NCBI GenBank assembly: GCA_030248215.1
Contig: JASANG010001042.1
Location: 1-64,000, forward strand
Length of the DNA stretch: 64,000 nucleotides
Reading direction: 5' to 3'
Source: Enoplolaimus lenunculus
Taxonomy: Eukaryota > Nematoda > Enoplea > Enoplida > Thoracostomopsidae
The translations under genes and the position numbers were made by a program. Under the pieces are notes generated by a model. That model did not search any database. It was not told where the DNA came from and worked only from the letters and a program-made list of their open reading frames with translations. Positions 60,301 through 64,000 of the stretch are shown piece after piece. Within the stretch, counting starts at the first letter, position 1, and every line of letters starts with the position of its first letter.

Positions 60301-63300
60301 ACTATAATGCATAAATCCCATAACCCTCCATAACAACTTTTACTTACCTCCCTTAAAATATTTGCTGGCACCAAAACGTACAACAACACCGCACGGGCAG
60401 CCAAATGCGCGTTACTCACACCGTCGCAAGAGCTATACATGGATCTATCTAACGTGGCAAGTGAAACTGGCTCTGCTGTACTATTGCTCAAAGGCTCCGA
60501 TAACGACTTGCGTTCTATTAAGTAGGGCACCGGTGCAGTAATACAAAATAGCGACAGTGTAGCCAGAAACACACAGTATAGCGCTAACGTTGTATAATAG
60601 ACGTAACGACCAAACCGGTTCCATTTCCATTGAAGGAGACTTGTAATTAGCGGATGTTCAAGAAGCGATTCACGTTCGTTTTCAACCTACAAAGCAAAAT
60701 AATAACAATAACAACAATAATAATAATAATAAGACACGATTTAATGAACATGGAAATAAGCTTATCACCGTAGTAGGCTGTTACGAACATTCTGTTTACT
60801 AAAACAATAACCAATACGTAACACTGATTAAGGGGATTCGCCACTATAAAAAGACCGGAGGCGTTCCCCCAGACCCGATTAGCCCCTGGCTTGGATCCTC
60901 AATCAAAAATTTTAAGCCCATGTTCAGCATTTTTTAACCTTACTTGTGTATCAAACGTACCCCAAAGGGTGTAGAAAATTGTTCAAAATTTGTTGAATTA
61001 CATACAACTCTAGCTAGCTTGTTTCACAACCTAAGTATTTGGTAATAATTAATATAGCCAGTTTTGATGGTAAGTCCTGAAAGAGCCGTTCACTTCACTA
61101 CCATAATCATCAAAGGATGATCGGCTTTACGTTCGTCACGGTCATACGTATATGGCACCGCATCTGATTTCAGTTGCCAGCTGCCATTCTGCCATGGGCT
61201 TACTGAAACAACAAAAAACAAACCGAATATTTAAAAAAACAAAAAATTCATTTCACCAACACTAATTCTAATTAGATACACGTGACTTTTATTTCTGAAA
61301 AGATAACAGCCACTCGTGTTATTCCGTTTACTATGAACTTCTTCCTTAAAAAATTATTCCCACCTTAATTTGAACATGTTACTCAACTTTACTACCAAAA
61401 TCGACCGAAAAAATTCGTATAACCAACATGACCAGGACATAACAATATACATGAAATCCTTCCGAATTTAACAATGGTTTTTGTGCATGAGCAACACTCA
61501 ATATTATCGAGGACAATAATCACTAGCATTTCTCAAAAGTTAGTATTAGCAGTCATAACACAAAAGCAACAAAGCGTACATATAATCATAAGCTAAAATA
61601 ATACAAAGACAACCACTGGGCAACCCAGACCCCAGTGTTCATAACTTACTTTGCCTTAAGCATTCCGTATCGCTTGTCTAAAAACAGATGAATTTGAATA
61701 AACATGATGTAAATTAGATCCTGGTCCCACTTATCACTACAACAAATGTGCAAGCAGATATCCGAATCCGTGATAATATTCGGTAAAAAACCAATATCCG
61801 CATCCCGTTCTGATATAAACCTACCAGACTGTTTTTGCGAGGCCACGTCTTTAACATCTTGCTGCGAGTGTATTTCAGCAAAAGTCAAGAACGCATCTTT
61901 TGGTACGGTGAAGCAAAAATGAAAAATTCACTGTAACAATATTAATTCTAATTCAGTAAACAAACATTTTGCACAACTCAAATACTTCAAAAAATAGTGC
62001 ACAAGTTTCGATGCCATTCCTACAACAAGTTAAACAAAATATAAATATTTTCCACTGGTATGGCAATTATTGCAAAATCTAGCATCTACCTAACTGTGAT
62101 ACGCGCTACATATGAACAATAACATTCGGCCCTTAGATACATTAGTATTGTGCGATAAGCTGCACAAAAAACAACAGCGCAAAAACCAGGTAACCAGGTA
62201 CCATTAACAACGGCGAAAGCTTTGTTTACATGATAGTTATAAGTTAATACAATACGTCGTGTCATAGGAGCCCTTCCCGAAAATTTTGCGGCGGATGCGG
62301 TGGTACTTGAACTCTCGGCATACAAAACTATGCATTACCGGTGTGATACTCTAAAACGACCGATCTACACAGCCATGCAAAACGTTCGCTACGAAAACTC
62401 TATATACCATGCATTCGGTACAATCAAAAATCTGTAAACTGCTTGTATTCGGCACATTCGCACACGTTAAAAGCAAAAAACTTCCACACCTATTCCAGGG
62501 AGTACCCGCACTTTAGAACCGATAAATACTACAGAATTGTAGTGCTCCGTGCGGAATCTGCTGTTAACTACTCTAATTTGTTGAAAATTGTTTACAGTAT
62601 TTTACCTAAACCGCACATTGTTAAGAATCGGAAGACAAATAATGGATTCGATTTACAAAAAAACAGAAAAAGTAACAAAACTCATACGCGCCATTCACAC
62701 CTGCAAGTTATGGCAGTGAGAACTCGCAGCTACAATTTGGACGCGCAAACTTTCGACAGAAAGAACTTTTAGTTGCAACTTGCACGCGTAAGTTTTGTTC
62801 GAAAACAATAACGCAAAACCTGCAGCTTTAGTTATGGGGTTTTACCTGTTCCGCTTTCATCCAATTCTTCAGGCAAGGCATAGGCGTCTTCAATAAAATC
62901 GTAGTCAAAAACTGCACAAAAATTCATATCATCTGCACCAGCAATTGTTGTTCCGTCAGTTAAACATGTAAACGACGTACATCTGTCGAACACGAGTAAT
63001 GCAATTTCTAAAAAATTGAAAAACGTAAACAATTACGTAAAATGTGTTAAATTTTGAACAAAACAACGCAAAGTCTTTTTATATTGAATGGTGTAAAGTT
63101 ATTGTGTGCCCGTTTAAAACCAGTTTAGGAATTGTTTACATTTATTATCCAGTATTATCAAATATGGGTATAACCATATTTTTGGAAGAGGTGGTTACGT
63201 CCAATAATAGTTTCGCAAGAGGATTTCTAGTGTTCCAAACTAAAAAAAGTATATAAAGCTATGTACAGAAATCACAAAAGGGGTCTGATCCTTAATCCTT

Positions 63301-63640
63301 TTCCCTGGCTACACTACACACCTGTTATCAAATGTGTAGTATCTATTACCAGTTTTTGATAATTCGTGTATCTTGCACGCGAATAACAATTCAATAGCTG
63401 CTGAAGTTCAAAATATGTTAGAAGACCTGTTACTAACTGACGATATGTGCAACACGAAGTTGAAAATACGACCCTTTACATAAGTCAAGACAGTGCCACA
63501 ACAAAACATAAACAATAGCTTTACCAGGCAAATTGACAATCATTTCACGTAGCGGCGTTGTAAACCGACCGTTGTCAAAACGTGAATTTTGCAATGCGCA
63601 GCGCCACTTGTCGTTCTCAACGATGGCTTTGCAAGCAGAA
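57329..63640 (-). CDS. TRPA-type cation channel, 3' part (10 exons; 5' end beyond window)
   Basis: Exons from the 5' side: 63525-63640, 62846-63007, 61102-61202, 60348-60686, 59988-60110, 59500-59700, 58883-59059, 58433-58501, 57836-58063, 57329-57499. After one base completing an earlier codon they give 561 residues and a stop. The order matches TRPA: the post-ankyrin segment AIVENDKWRCALQ..TTPLREM, FDYDFIEDAY, then KADHPLMIM and SLLEHPLITSLLQWKW. S1 is YVYYTTLALYCVFLATL and S2 lies near AARAVLLYVLVP. S3 sits around LFELTVYVCTMI, and S4-S5 contains HFGIYVVMFLDVLRTFSR. The pore helix/filter is LKTTVMMVGEFEFD, and S6 contains FIVVMTIILMNLLVGLAVDDI, followed by a short coiled coil near the C-terminus. 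The filter has Glu after Gly where human TRPA1 has Asp. TRPA channels are calcium-permeable plasma-membrane sensors of irritants or temperature. Subtype (TRPA1 versus a basal TRPA) is unresolved because the ankyrin repeats are off the window. Confidence 0.94.
58615..58700 (-). mobile_element. retroposon-like tail motif, TRPA intron
   Basis: On the reverse strand: gcgattcagcggtttcgcag then attcg..agacagacagacgg, the same order of words as at 23884 and 30918. It is in the TRPA intron between exons 58883-59059 and 58433-58501. Confidence 0.45.
58755..58850 (-). mobile_element. tRNA-like (SINE-like) sequence in a TRPA intron
   Basis: On the reverse strand GAGTTCGATACC resembles a polymerase III B box, with a possible A box about 30 bp upstream. 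No cloverleaf can be built. It sits next to the retroposon-like tail at 58615, so the two may be parts of one SINE. Confidence 0.3.
60697..60733. repeat. AAT/AAC microsatellite in a TRPA intron
   Basis: Short run of aataacaataacaac then aataataat, in the intron upstream of TRPA exon 60348-60686. Confidence 0.85.
62690..62798. mobile_element. long-TIR MITE, short copy in the TRPA intron after exon 62846-63007
   Basis: It starts CGCCATTCACACCTGCAAG with GTGAGAACTCGCAGCTACAA and ends in AACTTGCACGCGTAAG. The interior is mostly lost. It lies just downstream (transcript sense) of the exon ending at 62846. Confidence 0.6.
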
Positions 63641-64000
63641 CTAAATTATAGAAACGATACGCAATTAAAACAAATTATGTACAAAACATAAATTCTAAAA
63701 TCTTATTTCACATTAGAAAATCAGCGATAGTTGAAACACAAACCAACCGGCAGTTACAAAACACAACAGCATTGCATGCAAATTTTGCGCATAATTTAAT
63801 TGCATTAATACATGTTATAAACGATGAAAAACAACGACTACGAGTCCAATTATACATGCAATCGGAATGGCAAACGAAACTGCATATGAATCGGAATTCT
63901 AATTGAAATCGGAAAACTTTTTCAAAAAGACCAACTAAAAACTCACCCATATCTAAGAATCTATACACTCCTCCGGAACACCACGAGATGTCTACTAATA

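Noticed and set aside
61646-62325. Two minus-strand frames within the TRPA intron (61646-61888 and 62086-62325)
   Set aside because: The flanking exons 62846-63007 and 61102-61202 join in phase and match TRPA directly, so no exon is needed here.
63948-63990. Possible further TRPA exon near the right edge (..VYRFLDMG then GTGAGT)
   Set aside because: The donor is good, but the reading frame does not match the phase needed by exon 63525-63640. A 14-base microexon would fix it but is too speculative.
1-64000. CRISPR arrays, rRNA genes, LTR or other virus-like elements
   Set aside because: No regularly spaced repeats, rRNA-like blocks, long terminal repeats or polymerase/capsid-like frames were seen on either strand.

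Overview
This is a 64 kb window of AT-rich animal nuclear DNA. It is eukaryotic because all five genes are split by GT-AG (and a few GC-AG) introns. It is an animal because it carries a TRPA-type ion channel, an SLC49A3-type transporter, a misato tubulin-fold protein and a secreted three-finger (Ly6/uPAR) protein. Introns of about 0.2-2 kb, AT-rich intergenic DNA and very many short inverted-repeat transposons suit a small invertebrate genome. A tunicate is my best guess, but nothing in the sequence proves it.

Layout: 1-13.9 kb has no recognisable gene and is a graveyard of short non-autonomous DNA transposons. 13.9-15.7 kb (+) is a three-exon Ly6/uPAR-type gene. 17.0-26.1 kb (-) is a complete 12-exon misato (MSTO1) homologue. 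28.0-39.7 kb (+) is a complete 19-exon DNA topoisomerase I, head-to-head with misato across 1.9 kb. 39.7-48.6 kb is intergenic and holds several well-preserved hAT-type MITEs with 8-bp target duplications. 48.65-51.4 kb (-) is a two-exon SLC49A3 (MFSD7) transporter, GC-rich compared with its surroundings. 51.4-57.3 kb is intergenic and holds a ~650 bp foldback element and a minisatellite. 57.3 kb to the right edge (-) is the 3' part (10 exons, 561 residues) of a TRPA channel whose ankyrin repeats lie beyond the window.

Exons were joined by hand. In every model the summed exon length is a multiple of three (for TRPA, after one base that completes an earlier codon), every junction keeps phase, and the joined protein aligns with its family. 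That is the main reason for confidence. The genes are not an operon and have no evident functional link. TOP1 acts on DNA in the nucleus, misato in mitochondria/tubulin biology, and SLC49A3, TRPA and the Ly6 protein at membranes.

The most unusual features are the diversity of small inverted-repeat elements (at least eight families, several with intact target duplications), one family built from TTAGGC hexamers like a nematode telomere, three GC-AG introns that the reading frame requires or favours, a 134-bp near-perfect duplication inside one MITE, and a MITE lying 8 bp from a splice donor. I saw no CRISPR array, rRNA, clear functional tRNA, long reverse-transcriptase ORF or virus-like element, and no convincing new multi-gene system.
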